Source of the DNA: Bin5 sp965218625
GTDB lineage: Bacteria; Chloroflexota; Anaerolineae; Caldilineales; Caldilineaceae
DNA length: 64,000 nt
Assembly (NCBI GenBank): GCA_965218625.1
Contig: CBDCLG010000011.1
Coordinates: 62,001 to 126,000, forward strand
Reading direction: 5' to 3'
Made by a program: the position numbers and the translations under genes. Positions 19,901 to 28,848 of the stretch are shown here, in pieces. Position 1 is the stretch's first letter. Each line of letters starts with the position of its first letter. The notes below the pieces were generated by a model. The model was not told where the DNA came from and made no database searches. It saw only the letters and a list, made by a program, of their open reading frames with translations.

Positions 19901-21592
19901 GCTGCCCCACAGATCCTCCCAGCCAATGAAGAGGCCGCTGCTGTCCGGCAGGCGGAATTCATTGTAGACCCGCGGCTGCGGCCCGGGCCCGTCGCGGGCG
20001 AGCTCGAACGCGGCATCCAACGTAGCCTCCGCCTCTCTCCTGTCCAGTGAAGCCCGCACGCCTGGCCCGTCGGAGAGATTCGTGGAGAAATTGACAATAA
20101 AGAGATCGGCAACAAGCAGCGGCAAGAACAGCAGAAGTACAGTTCGCGTGACCCGCTTTGCGCCGCACAGGAACGCGAAGGCGGCAGCGAACAGCAGCGC
20201 CAGCGCGCCAATGAGCAAGAAGGTCGAAACCGCCATACCCGCGCGCTGCGGAATCAGCCAGAAGAAGAGGAAGACAGCCGCGCCGGCAAGAACGGCGCCG
20301 AGGAGACCCCATCCCAGAAGTCGCCGCAGACGCTCTGCCAGCGATGGCAGCACAGCCAGCCCGTAGCCGGCCAGGATGCTCAGCGAAAAGACAGCCACAT
20401 AGATGGCGCGTTCCTGCCCGCGAAAGAGGTCGCCGCCAGGGGCGAAGCGGAAGAAGAGGCCGTATAGGGGTCCTTTGGCTCCGTAGGAGAGGAGGATGGC
20501 CAGTACGCCACAGATTACAAAGAAGAGGGCCGGGGCTCGGCCCAGGTTTCGGTCAATGGCGACGAAAAGCGCAGGTGAGAACAGGGCGACAACGGCAGCA
20601 AGCGCCAGTCCGAGACCGACTATTCCAATGTACTGGGGAGAGAACTCTGTTAGTACGCCAGGGAAGAGGAACTGCCAGCTGTCCTCCCACTCAAAGCCGC
20701 CTGTCAGATAGTCCGACGGAACGAATGCGCGTACCGAGTACTGCGTTAATTCCCAAGTTGGCCATAGCTGCACCAGGCTCAACGCCAACAGAGAGGTGAC
20801 GTAGAGGAGAGCTCGCCCCGCGTAGCGCAGCAGTGAGCCGGAGCCGGTCCCCTGGCCGGGTACGCCCGGCGGCAGCCCCCGCCGCTTCACGCCGGCTCGC
20901 GCGAGCTCGACGACACCCAGCATCAGGATCCAGGCGCCGACGGTGTAGGTCATGAACAGGAATGTCTGTGGATGGCCGGCGTAGAATGCGATCGCGTGCA
21001 CGGCGGCGGCAGCCAGCCAGCGTCTCCAACTGGGAGCGCCGGTCTTGCCGGGCGTCAGCAGGAGCAGAATCAGCGGAAGCCAGACACCTGTGCGCAGGAT
21101 ACTGAACTGCAGGGGCGGATAGCCGGTCAGGTAGCCCGAAAACCCAAATATGAGACCTGCCGCAAAGGCCGCCAGCCGCTGGCCTGTCAGGCGGCGCACA
21201 AATGCGTAGGTAAAGGAGCAGGCCAGGAAGATGTGCAGCGCCGCTTCGACGTGCAGCAAGTAGAGCCTGGCCTCGGCGCCGCGCGCGAAGCCTGTAAGAA
21301 GAAGCAGCGCGTTGCTCACAGGGTAAAAGACTGCTGCCTGGGGGTCGGCCAGGTATGGGTGGCCGGAGTTCGTGTATGGGTCCCATACCGGCAGCCGCAG
21401 TCCCAGCAGCGCATCCTGCTGGAACATGCTGAAAGGAAGGAAGAGTTGGGTGAAGTCGTGTGCCGAAAAGGAGGCCAGTCCAAGGAGGTGGGGAGAAAAG
21501 AAGAGGAGAACCAGAGCGGCGTATGCGAGATATACCGGGAACGTCGTCGCGTCTGGTTGGCTATCGGGCTGCTCTTGTTTCTGTCGGCTCAT
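16994..21592 (-). CDS. Giant membrane protein: YfhO-like domain fused to a second GT-C-type domain
   Basis: 1532-residue polytopic protein. Residues 1 to about 840 resemble the YfhO family (LPVWDPYTNSGHPYLADPQAAVFYP in the first loop, many membrane spans, then a soluble domain with LFYYDSLFHDFPLHRLWELTG). After a polar linker, an internal Met844 begins a second polytopic unit (LLPIVLLGFALRLFKLGNQELS, GSEFALRSIGALAGTAAIPLAFGLARQL) like ArnT/PMT-type glycosyltransferases, ending in a beta-rich soluble domain. In the first loop of this half the usual Asp-Glu is Ala-Glu (SIAEANRHF). Such proteins usually transfer sugars from polyprenyl carriers on the outer face. The second half (about 17,400-19,080) is less GC-rich at third positions than the first, suggesting fusion of units with different histories. 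The ATG at 21592 is the only good start. Confidence 0.75.
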   Translation of the reverse strand: MSRQKQEQPDSQPDATTFPVYLAYAALVLLFFSPHLLGLASFSAHDFTQLFLPFSMFQQDALLGLRLPVWDPYTNSGHPYLADPQAAVFYPVSNALLLLTGFARGAEARLYLLHVEAALHIFLACSFTYAFVRRLTGQRLAAFAAGLIFGFSGYLTGYPPLQFSILRTGVWLPLILLLLTPGKTGAPSWRRWLAAAAVHAIAFYAGHPQTFLFMTYTVGAWILMLGVVELARAGVKRRGLPPGVPGQGTGSGSLLRYAGRALLYVTSLLALSLVQLWPTWELTQYSVRAFVPSDYLTGGFEWEDSWQFLFPGVLTEFSPQYIGIVGLGLALAAVVALFSPALFVAIDRNLGRAPALFFVICGVLAILLSYGAKGPLYGLFFRFAPGGDLFRGQERAIYVAVFSLSILAGYGLAVLPSLAERLRRLLGWGLLGAVLAGAAVFLFFWLIPQRAGMAVSTFLLIGALALLFAAAFAFLCGAKRVTRTVLLLFLPLLVADLFIVNFSTNLSDGPGVRASLDRREAEATLDAAFELARDGPGPQPRVYNEFRLPDSSGLFIGWEDLWGSSPMRLFYYDSLFHDFPLHRLWELTGVGTVLTWREELPVASQMLEEFPAEGESNRIHRLEAVSPRWWWAQEALRNVADRDAPGLLADPYFDPKEVILVAESDADILGPNWNGDSLTLGSGGSASLRAEQVGTAHLKFEIESDQDGLLFVSENWLPGWQARWTDAAGQASSQELPIVRAHNAFLGIPLPAGSGTLDLRYRPDSIRWGLVISGVAWVALLFALRGNIRRGLARVGYAVKSFCRAWGGEVRAAMTGGRAKEGNTYSSEPLISEGTFVAGSQKPMTSIWHFVLLPIVLLGFALRLFKLGNQELSIAEANRHFYGFDLFFDFVEVVLDMREPHLAGSIIVQDYWYQMTGGSEFALRSIGALAGTAAIPLAFGLARQLRLSPPVALMGSFFMAISAFANWHSQDALAIALSLALTTASTTLALRLVTNTGGSLSQAGYLFCTVAGMYTNFNMVLILLVQNMYALFLFVRKVSLRSRRSDAPVPRISAKRWFSTQVTIGLLAFPWLSLSWPTLVEGAIPDAYAPLIMLQRLFGMLALGSSVPHKIWQVDAAILSVAVIAAGVWAAFSCRRDATDLSSPVEPNERNDKTHGAKDTAESKPTSAGYCEVVLLLLYLMIPLLAVGFFSGSVRFLSEQSAVEALTPFVLLLALGVAAAGQSVEKWLGWRWRIWTADPSADGPTALRKISLGRVAVAGLICLFIAGNLFSLRNHFFDPSFSKSRGLRQLAGMIEEWGKGLSPAEVETSLHFFTDPTILYYHTRAFTPSSVSQPVSVEGALAGVDNLPNRGMKRILLPLPTEDQDNLGSIALEALSRHYELAAATTIDNWTLYLFSRPDPDLWQSLEIPYENGLTLNRVQVEPELPPAGGMLVVHLEFSGDLEELTGGEKAFLHLLDGSGRLIAQWDPELRMDHSPHTISAAIEVPAQMPPGPLRLVGGLYDVTVEGAPRIVTESGEDSIDLVSFPAPGQEE

Positions 21593-21834
21593 CGGTCCGG
21601 CGCCGGGCGTTCAGCCGAGGCTCTAGAATGGTGAAAAGGAAGGGACAGGCGTGCTGACCGGCCATTCACAGCCATTCGCCCCATCTTCTCGCCCCTCAAT
21701 TCTAATGAGCGCGATTCACTCAAGGCAAATGGCCCGTATCTTATAGCAGAGGCTCTTCCATTCTGAGCTGCTTGCTGAACCGTCAAGTTGCAGGCGCCTG
21801 CGGCTAGAATCGATGCGGCCGAAACTGTTCCATC

Positions 21835-23235
21835 CTAGCCGACGAGCCCAACGATAAAGTAGCTTGCCAGGCCCAGAAAGAGTGCAAAGCCAAGGATATC
21901 CGTCGAGGCTGTCACCATCATGCTGGAGCCGAGAGCCGGATCGATTCCAAACCTGCGCAGCGTCATTGGCACGGCGACACCTACCGTGGCTGCCACAAGG
22001 AAGTTCCCCAGCATGGCCGTGCCTATCACGGCGCTGAGAACGGGGTTGCCAAGCCAGGCGTAGACGACAGCGGCCAGAATCAGGCCCAGGGCCAGGCCGT
22101 GTAGCAGGCCGACGCCTGTTTCGTGGCGGTAGACGCGCCAGAAATCCTTCAATTCAATCTGGCCCAGCGCCAGCGAGCGCACGATAATCGTCATCGCCTG
22201 ATTGCCCGCGTTTCCGCCCTGGGCTGCGACCACGGGCATCAGCGCGGCCAGTATCGAGACTGCTGCAATCGTGCCGGCGAATTGAGCGACGACGGTGGAG
22301 GATATCAAAGCCGTACCCAGGTTGGCCGCCAGCCACGGGAGCCGCGTACGGATGGCGCGCGGAATGGGGCTGAAAACGACGGCTTCCTCGCTCATCTGGG
22401 CCAAACGATAGATGTCCTCGGTGGCCTCCTCTTCGAGAACGTCGACGAGATCGTCGACGGCGACGATGCCCAACAGGTGCCGCTCTTCATCAACGACAGG
22501 CACGGCAAGCAGATTGTAGCGCGACAACAACCGCGCGACCTCCTCCTGGTCGGCATCAACGCCGACGGTCAGCAACTCCTTGTCCATGATTGCTTCCAGG
22601 CCCGCTGCGGGGTCGGCCAGAATCAAGGTACGCAAACTGACGATCCCAACCAGCCGGTCACGGTCGCCTGACGGCAGGGTGGCTGAATCGATGTCTGGCG
22701 GGCCTACGTTCTCGAGCACGTAGAGATAGTAGAGGTCATGTTCGTCGCGATAGCGCTCTCTGAGAAACTGCATCGCCTGCCCGGCCGTCATGTCGGGCCG
22801 CAGCATGTGGCGGGGTGAGTTCATGATGCCGCCGGCGCTATCTGCCGGGTGTTCCAGCAGGCGAACAACCCCTTCGGCGGCCACCATTTCGTCGAGCAGC
22901 TGCGCGGCCTGATCTTCCTCCAACTCACCGATCAGGTCTGCCGCCATATCAGGTTCCATCTCGTCGAGAACGTCGGCCAGCTCGGGCAGCGACAGGCCCT
23001 GGACGACCTCGACCATCGCGTCCTGGTTCAGCTCCTCCAGAACATCGGCGGCCTCCTCCCAAGGGAGTTCGTGGAGGACGAGGCTTTGATAGCCAGGCGG
23101 GAGACGGTAGAGGATTTCCGAACTGTCTGCGGGATGAATCCGGCGCAAAATGTCGCTGACGGTCGCGGTCTCGCCCCCGTCAAGCAGCAGTTCGACTCGT
23201 TCATACAGTGCGTCGATGGCTACGGGCGCGACCAT
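21835..23235 (-). CDS. mgtE: Magnesium transporter MgtE
   Basis: 466-residue Mg2+ channel/transporter. The N-terminal superhelical domain carries repeats of the type ELADVLDEMEPDMAADLIGEL and QAAQLLDEM. Two CBS domains follow (from about residue 135: MNSPRHMLRPDMTAGQAM and the second around AVPVVDEERHLLGIVAVDDLVDVLEEEATEDI). The C-terminal membrane part holds AAQGGNAGNQAMTIIVRSLALGQ and ends with five spans. I use the ATG at 23235; the frame extends to a TTG at 23310. In the family, Mg2+ bound between the cytosolic domains closes the pore. I see no recognisable M-box riboswitch in the 223-bp upstream gap. Confidence 0.93.
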   Translation of the reverse strand: MVAPVAIDALYERVELLLDGGETATVSDILRRIHPADSSEILYRLPPGYQSLVLHELPWEEAADVLEELNQDAMVEVVQGLSLPELADVLDEMEPDMAADLIGELEEDQAAQLLDEMVAAEGVVRLLEHPADSAGGIMNSPRHMLRPDMTAGQAMQFLRERYRDEHDLYYLYVLENVGPPDIDSATLPSGDRDRLVGIVSLRTLILADPAAGLEAIMDKELLTVGVDADQEEVARLLSRYNLLAVPVVDEERHLLGIVAVDDLVDVLEEEATEDIYRLAQMSEEAVVFSPIPRAIRTRLPWLAANLGTALISSTVVAQFAGTIAAVSILAALMPVVAAQGGNAGNQAMTIIVRSLALGQIELKDFWRVYRHETGVGLLHGLALGLILAAVVYAWLGNPVLSAVIGTAMLGNFLVAATVGVAVPMTLRRFGIDPALGSSMMVTASTDILGFALFLGLASYFIVGLVG

Positions 23236-23458
23236 TTGAGTCTCCGCAGGTTGCTTACGATGCTTGGGGCAGTCCGCGTCGGTGACATCGGCCGGCTGAA
23301 CTCCCGGCAAGCATTTGTTCGGGCCGTTCCAATCAAAAGCGCCGACCGTGACCCGGCCGGCGCGGCCCTCCCTATCCTGCTACTCGTATCGCCTGCGGGC
23401 CTGCGGTCTCCACTGGATTCGCTGCAGGGAGCCCAATCCGGGTACGGTTTGTCGGTCG

Positions 23459-24427
23459 TCATGGCGCGTAGATGCCGCTCTCGACCGTGTCAGGATCCGG
23501 CAGGGGGCTTGCTTCGGCGAACTCGATGGCGTCTTCAATCTCAAGTGCTGCGCGGTGGCGAATCTCGTCCAGCTCGTCCTGGTCGGCTGTGCCCTCAGAA
23601 AGCAGTTTTGCCTGGTAGCGATCGATTGGGTCCTTTTTCTCCCATTCAGCCAGCAGTTCGCGCGGTACGTATTCGGCCCCGTCGTGAATGGCGTGCCCCA
23701 TCATGCGCATCGTTTTGGCCTCGATCAGCGATGGACCGCCGCCCTGCCTGGCGCGCTCGACAGCTTCAAGCGTGGCATCATAGACGGCCTCGACGTCATT
23801 GCCGTCAACGATCACGCCGGGGATGCCGTAGCCTGCCGCGCGATCGGCGATATTCTCGATCGGCATCTGTTGCGAGACATGTGTTGAGTAAGCGTACTGA
23901 TTGTTTTCGACGATGAGGACGTAGGGAGCCTGGTACAGACCGGCCATATTGAGCGTTTCGTGCCAGAGGCCGGTGGTGCTGCCGCCGTCGCCGACGTAGG
24001 TCATCGCCACGCGCGGCTCGTTGCGCAGCTTCATGCTCATGGCCACACCGAGCGCGATCGGCATCGACATCGGAATGTGGCTGATGTAACCGACAATGCC
24101 CAGGCTCAGGTCGCCCATGCCGTGAATGTTTGCATCCCGCCCGCGACTTACACCGACCTCTTTGCCGAGCAGGTTGCCGAAGACCCTGCGCGGCGTCAGC
24201 CCTCGCAGGAAATAGGCGCCAATGTCCCGGTGCATCGGCGCGATGATGTCCTCGGGAGCCAGCGCGTAAGCCGAGCCGACGCTTACCGCTTCGTGGCCTC
24301 TCTCGCTGAAAGTGCCGCCGAGCCCCCGCCCCTGCTTCCAGAGAGAGACCATCCCTTCGTCGAATGTGCGAGTCAGGACCATCCAGTAATAGAGTTCCAG
24401 CTTCTGTTCCGATGTCAAAGGTGTCAA
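23459..24427 (-). CDS. Thiamine-diphosphate-dependent 2-oxoacid dehydrogenase E1 component, alpha subunit
   Basis: 322-residue E1 alpha subunit of a pyruvate/acetoin/branched-chain 2-oxoacid dehydrogenase complex. The TPP motif runs from YVGDGGSTTG to VENNQYA, the pattern GDG...N. GTFSERGHEAVSVG and HRDIGAYFLRG are the N-terminal family features, and the phosphorylation-loop region reads YSTHVSQQM. The start is the TTG at 24427, chosen because AGGAGG lies 6 bases before it; upstream in-frame residues are low-complexity and not family-like. No beta subunit, E2 or E3 gene adjoins it, so its partner is encoded elsewhere. Confidence 0.88.
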   Translation of the reverse strand: MTPLTSEQKLELYYWMVLTRTFDEGMVSLWKQGRGLGGTFSERGHEAVSVGSAYALAPEDIIAPMHRDIGAYFLRGLTPRRVFGNLLGKEVGVSRGRDANIHGMGDLSLGIVGYISHIPMSMPIALGVAMSMKLRNEPRVAMTYVGDGGSTTGLWHETLNMAGLYQAPYVLIVENNQYAYSTHVSQQMPIENIADRAAGYGIPGVIVDGNDVEAVYDATLEAVERARQGGGPSLIEAKTMRMMGHAIHDGAEYVPRELLAEWEKKDPIDRYQAKLLSEGTADQDELDEIRHRAALEIEDAIEFAEASPLPDPDTVESGIYAP

Positions 24428-24609
24428 TGCACACCTCCTCGGTCCGAACCCGGGTCGGAGTCGCCGGGAGACAGTTGTTAAGCCCGCGCAAGATGATAAC
24501 ACAGATCGGCTTAGGGCGGGCGACCTTGGACAGTTCGCCAGATCATCGCTAGACGGCGCCGCGACCATAGCTTGCGGCTGAAGACGCAAGCGACTTCAGG
24601 TTGGACCTG

Positions 24610-25377
24610 TTAATGTCGCGCCGCGCCGTCCTCGTCGGGCGCGGGCTGGTCCAGGGGTGTGACCGGTCCAACTTCCAGATGCGTTTGCGCCAACACAATG
24701 ATCATGTCCACGATATGCAGGATGGAAAGGCCGAGAGTCTGGATCAGATGGGCGTCGTCGGCGGGCCGCAGCGGCGCGATGGCGCGCTCGCTGTCGACTT
24801 CGTCCCGCCGCTGCATGTCGGCCAGGATCCGGGCGATGTCGGTCTCTTTGCCGCGTGCGGCAAGTTCCTGCTGCCGGCGCCTGGCGCGTTCAACTACCGG
24901 CGCGTCGAGGTAGATTTTGAGCGGCGCTTCCGGCAATACAACTGTGCCAATGTCCCGGCCCACCATCACGATTCCGGCCTTGCCGCCCGCGCCGGAACCG
25001 TGTTTCAGCCCGATAGTGCGCTGTTGCTCGCCCAGGGCCTGCCGGACCAGCCGGTTTGCCGCCACTGCGGAAACGTTTCGATCGACGCGCGGCGACCGTA
25101 CGGCCCAGGTGATGTCATCGTGACCGATAGCGACGGTCACCTGGCGTCCGTCGCGGTGCTCGCGTGTCGGCGCGGTGATGTCGATGCGGGTCTGTGCGGC
25201 GATCTGTCCAACAGCTTCGTTGTCGGCGACGCTGATTCCCTGCTGCAGAACGGCCCATGTGACGGCCCGGTACAGGATGCCGGTGTCGAAGAAGAGAAAG
25301 CCCAGTCGCCGCGCGGCTTCGTAACCTACACTGCTTTTGCCGGAAGCGGCCGGCCCGTCGATGGTGATGGCGTTCAC
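24610..25377 (-). CDS. cmk: Cytidylate kinase
   Basis: 255-residue kinase that phosphorylates CMP/dCMP. The P-loop is IDGPAASGKSS (residues 6-16), followed by LGFLFFDTGILYRAVTWAVLQ, the CMP-binding region. GRDIGTVVLPEAPLKIYLDAP and ARRRQQEL carry the expected Arg-rich lid. The N and C termini are family-like, although the last ~20 residues (LDQPAPDEDGAARH) are an extra tail. It lies on the same strand as the pseudouridine synthase upstream, separated by 93 bp, a common bacterial pairing. Confidence 0.93.
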   Translation of the reverse strand: MNAITIDGPAASGKSSVGYEAARRLGFLFFDTGILYRAVTWAVLQQGISVADNEAVGQIAAQTRIDITAPTREHRDGRQVTVAIGHDDITWAVRSPRVDRNVSAVAANRLVRQALGEQQRTIGLKHGSGAGGKAGIVMVGRDIGTVVLPEAPLKIYLDAPVVERARRRQQELAARGKETDIARILADMQRRDEVDSERAIAPLRPADDAHLIQTLGLSILHIVDMIIVLAQTHLEVGPVTPLDQPAPDEDGAARH

Positions 25378-25470
25378 CGTTTCTCCCTGAAGCGCAAGAG
25401 CTCCTTGCTCCTGGCGGGGGTTTCAACCGGGCGCCCCACGAAACTGCCCAGGACGGCCAGGGCGGGCCGA

Positions 25471-26382
25471 TTACCGCCGGGATTTCCCCGAAAATCTCCG
25501 GGTCGGACGCCCTCTTTTCGTTGGTCGCGAGGTCTGCGCCGGTCCCGACTGGGGTCGCGTCTTTCTTGTGCGCCCTCCGCTCTCAACCATGGTCCGCAGC
25601 GCGTTGACCTCGCCCGGAGTCAATGGACGGGCCATGCCTGCCTGCAGACCGTCCAAAGTGAGGGGACCGATCGACCAGCGAATCAGCCGCCGCACTTGGA
25701 TGCCGACTGCGGCGGCCATGTGCCGAATCTGGCGTTTCTTGCCTTCTCGCAACACAAAACGCAGCCATACGCCCTTGTCTGAAAGGGGGCTTTTCTTGTC
25801 CTGGGCTTCTGAAGGCGTCTGCTCCGGGATGCCTTTGTCCAGAATCAGCCCGACGGGGAGACGTTCGGCGACCTCAACCCTGGCCGGGGCCGTGCGACCG
25901 CTTTCCAGTTCGATTCCGTTTCGCAGCCGGTACAGCGCCTCGGCGGTTGGTTTTCGCGCAGACAGGACGAAATAGGTCTTGGGATGCTCGTAGCGCGGGT
26001 GTGTCAGCCTGTGGGCCAATGCGCCATCGTCGGTCAGTAGAACGAGCCCCTCGCTGTTCAGATCAAGCCTGCCGACGGGGAAGACGCGACCCACACCCGG
26101 GGGCAGCAGTTCGGCGACGGTCCTGCGCCCGCGGCTGTCGCCCCCGAAATCGCTCAGGATGCCGCGCGGCTTGTAGATCCTGTAGTAGACATTGCTCTGG
26201 GCAAGGCCCACGGGTTTTCCATCAACCGTGATGGCGGCGGTCTCGGCATTAACTTTGGTTCCCAGCCTGGTGACGACTTCTCCATCGACGCGGATGCGAC
26301 CCGCGCTGATCATCTCTTCACAGGCTCTCCTGCTGGCGACGCCTGCGGCGGCCAGTACTTTCTGTAAGCGCTCTTCGGTCAT
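25471..26382 (-). CDS. Pseudouridine synthase, RluB/RsuA family
   Basis: 303-residue rRNA-modifying enzyme. An N-terminal S4 RNA-binding domain (ERLQKVLAAAGVASRRACEEMI, residues 4-25, with RVDGEVV) is followed by the catalytic domain with GRLDLNSEGLVLLTDDG; the first Asp is the catalytic residue. KKRQIRHMAAAVGIQVRRLIR is the C-terminal family block. The last ~35 residues are strongly basic and presumably bind rRNA. I use the ATG at 26382 with AAGGA upstream; a GTG at 26400 would add six residues. RluB (23S U2605) is more likely than RsuA, but this is not decided. Confidence 0.9.
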   Translation of the reverse strand: MTEERLQKVLAAAGVASRRACEEMISAGRIRVDGEVVTRLGTKVNAETAAITVDGKPVGLAQSNVYYRIYKPRGILSDFGGDSRGRRTVAELLPPGVGRVFPVGRLDLNSEGLVLLTDDGALAHRLTHPRYEHPKTYFVLSARKPTAEALYRLRNGIELESGRTAPARVEVAERLPVGLILDKGIPEQTPSEAQDKKSPLSDKGVWLRFVLREGKKRQIRHMAAAVGIQVRRLIRWSIGPLTLDGLQAGMARPLTPGEVNALRTMVESGGRTRKTRPQSGPAQTSRPTKRGRPTRRFSGKSRR

Positions 26383-26446
26383 ATTGGATCCTTCGCCCAC
26401 GGTGTCGCCGGACGGTGTGCCCCCGGCAACTATCGTCCAGGCGCGT

Positions 26447-27688
26447 TTAGCGAACGACTAGGCGCTGCCAGGCGATCACTTCCTCTCCTTGTCTCCATTC
26501 CAGGACACCTGCCTCCATGCCTGCGCTCCAGATTTCGTTGGGCGGCAGGCGGACGCGGCGAAATACCTGCAGGTCTTGCCTTTCCCACTGAGCAAGCATC
26601 ACCTGATCGGACGCGGCGACGCCAGGCTGGTCGGGGCTCTGGGCGCTGCCTTCGGGGCGCAAAACCCAGCGCCTGCCTGACGGGTCAAACAGTCTATCCA
26701 GGGCGGTTGGCCTGTGCGGCAGGCGCAGAGGCACGGCGCTGTAGGACTGCTGCACGGCTGTCAAGACGGTGCGCGCATCGGAGTAGCGGTCGGCGCTGCC
26801 GAGAATGACGGCGAAGAGTTGAAGGCCGTCCTGCTCGACACCCAGTATAAGGGATTGTCCGCTCTGAAGCGTCGTCCCTGTTTTGACGCCATTTGCGCCG
26901 GGGAAAGAGTCGAGCAATTGGTTGGTACTTTGCAGTTCATGGCTGGCGACAGTCATTTCCGAGGTCCCCACGATTTGCCGGAAGAGGGGATATTGCCACA
27001 GCCGCCTGACAAGCAGGAGCAGGTCGCTGGCATTGCTCACCTGCCCTTTGGCGTCGAACCCATGGGGATTGGCAAAGTGGGTGCCGTGGAGATTCAGCTC
27101 TTCGGCGCGCGTATTCATTCGCTGCACGAAGGCTTCTATGTTGCCCGAATGATTGCGGGCAAGAGTCATTGCGGCATCGTTGCCGCTTGCGATCAGGAGG
27201 CCCCAAAGGAGCTCCTCGACCAGCAGCATCTCGCCGCCGTTGAGCCCCATAGCGGCTCCGCCGATCAGGTCCTCACCCCGGACTGCAACTTGCTCCGACA
27301 GACGGTCCTGCTCCAGCACCAACAGCGCTGTCATGAGCTTGGCCAGGCTGGCCGGCGAGATCGAGAGATTGATCGCTCTTGCCATCAAAGTGCGCTCGCC
27401 GTCCAAGTCGTATACCAGAACCGACAGTGCGCTGGTTTCGGGTGGCGGCGCGTGTGCGCGTCGAATCTGGCTGAGCTGCCCGACGGTAAGACGATGCTGC
27501 GGGGCGACGTCGCTGTCCAAGAGGGTGGGAGGACCGAACCCGCACAGAATCAGCGCCAGCAGACCCAAGAGGAAGGCAGTGCAGAGCCGGGTTGAGGCCG
27601 CCTGACAGGGACGCGGCAAGCGCAGACCGGATGCAACTGTCCAGGTCACCGCTTTTTCCCGCAGTACAAGAGACACCGTTGGGACCAC
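26447..27688 (-). CDS. D-alanyl-D-alanine carboxypeptidase (peptidase S11)
   Basis: 413-residue low-molecular-mass penicillin-binding protein that trims peptidoglycan stem peptides outside the membrane. The three active-site motifs are in order: SxxK as SLAK (Ser114, Lys117), SGN in ASGNDAAM, and KTG in NGVKTGTT. An N-terminal hydrophobic segment (LCTAFLLGLLALILCGF) is a signal peptide or anchor. After the domain, a beta-like C-terminal region of about 110 residues ends the protein. The start at 27688 is GTG and gives a long n-region; a later start just before the hydrophobic segment is possible. Confidence 0.88.
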   Translation of the reverse strand: MVPTVSLVLREKAVTWTVASGLRLPRPCQAASTRLCTAFLLGLLALILCGFGPPTLLDSDVAPQHRLTVGQLSQIRRAHAPPPETSALSVLVYDLDGERTLMARAINLSISPASLAKLMTALLVLEQDRLSEQVAVRGEDLIGGAAMGLNGGEMLLVEELLWGLLIASGNDAAMTLARNHSGNIEAFVQRMNTRAEELNLHGTHFANPHGFDAKGQVSNASDLLLLVRRLWQYPLFRQIVGTSEMTVASHELQSTNQLLDSFPGANGVKTGTTLQSGQSLILGVEQDGLQLFAVILGSADRYSDARTVLTAVQQSYSAVPLRLPHRPTALDRLFDPSGRRWVLRPEGSAQSPDQPGVAASDQVMLAQWERQDLQVFRRVRLPPNEIWSAGMEAGVLEWRQGEEVIAWQRLVVR

Positions 27689-27873
27689 CGCAGGCTTGCT
27701 TTTCTCCTAAGAGAGGGAGCTATACTCTTTCGCGGCCGGGGAATGATCTATGACAGGCCTGGAACCCGGGGCCGGGGGAGCCCGCCGCCCAAGGCCCGCT
27801 CAACGCCTCGATTCTTCGCGCGGCCAGGACCCGACACGACAAGGGTATTTGCCGGGAATGCCTGCAATCCAGA

Positions 27874-28821
27874 TCACGCCGGGGCCGTTTGTTCGCTGGC
27901 GGCAACCCTTTTCCTGGCGCCCGCCAGCAGGGATCCCTCTTCCCAGGCGACGACAAGCGGGGTGGCGGTAAAGATCGAGCTGTAGGTGCCCGAGATGAGA
28001 CCCACAATCAAGGTTGCCATAAAGATGCGCAGCGTGAAACCGCCAAAGAGGAGGATGGCGGCAAGGACCAGGAGCGCGGTTACCTGAGTCGCGATTGAGC
28101 GCTGCGCGGTTTCGATAATACTACGGTTGGCGACGGTTGCCAGCGGCTCGCCGCGGTGCCGCCGCAAGTTCTCGCGGATACGATCAAAAATGACGATCGT
28201 GTCGTTGACGCTGAAGCCGATGACGGTCAGCGTAGCCGTCAAGAACAAGGCGTCCAATTCCCAGCCTGCGATCAGGTTCATTATTGACAGGAACGACACG
28301 GTGATGAGCACATCGTGAATGAGCGCGACGATGGCGGCCACGCCGTAGCGAAAGGGGTGAGAGACTTCACGGAAGGCAAAGGCGATGTAGGCCAGGATCA
28401 ATATCGCGGCGGCAATGACCGCCAACAGCGCCGCGCGGCTGACTTCACCGCCGATTGCCGGCCCGATGCTCCGGTAGAGCCGTTCATCGAATTCGCCGAA
28501 CCGTTCCACAATTGCCTGCGCGATCAGCTCCTTCTGCGAGATATCGATGTTCTTGAACTTGACCTGGACGGTGCGGTCGTCGTCGACCAGAAACGCTTTG
28601 GTGTCAGTGAACCCTGCGTCGACGAAGACGCTGCCAACTTCGGTCGGGGCAACCGGCGCGTTGAAGCGCATCTCCCATTGTGTTCCGCCGGTGTAGTCGA
28701 TGCTGAGGGGGAGGAAGGCGCCCGAAGAGGTCAGATTCCAGAGCATGAAGATGATACCGGGCAGTATTCCGACCAGCGAAAGTAGAAACCAAAGGGGTCG
28801 TCGTTCAACCAAGCGATACAT
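27874..28821 (-). CDS. secF: Protein translocase subunit SecF
   Basis: 315-residue RND-fold membrane protein that with SecD uses the proton gradient to help SecYEG export proteins. It has an N-terminal span, then IDYTGGTQWEMRF in the periplasmic loop. The conserved GPAIGGEVSRAALLAV block and the SVNDTIVIFDRIRENLRRHRGE segment (VNDTIVIFDRIREN is the SecF signature) follow, with five further spans. The start is 27 bp after the secD stop, so the two are co-transcribed. Confidence 0.95.
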   Translation of the reverse strand: MYRLVERRPLWFLLSLVGILPGIIFMLWNLTSSGAFLPLSIDYTGGTQWEMRFNAPVAPTEVGSVFVDAGFTDTKAFLVDDDRTVQVKFKNIDISQKELIAQAIVERFGEFDERLYRSIGPAIGGEVSRAALLAVIAAAILILAYIAFAFREVSHPFRYGVAAIVALIHDVLITVSFLSIMNLIAGWELDALFLTATLTVIGFSVNDTIVIFDRIRENLRRHRGEPLATVANRSIIETAQRSIATQVTALLVLAAILLFGGFTLRIFMATLIVGLISGTYSSIFTATPLVVAWEEGSLLAGARKRVAASEQTAPA

Positions 28822-28848
28822 AGAAGACTCTTTTGCTTTTAACTGTCC

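Noticed and set aside
23236..23458. M-box Mg2+ riboswitch upstream of mgtE
   Set aside because: I could not find its conserved elements in the 223-bp gap.
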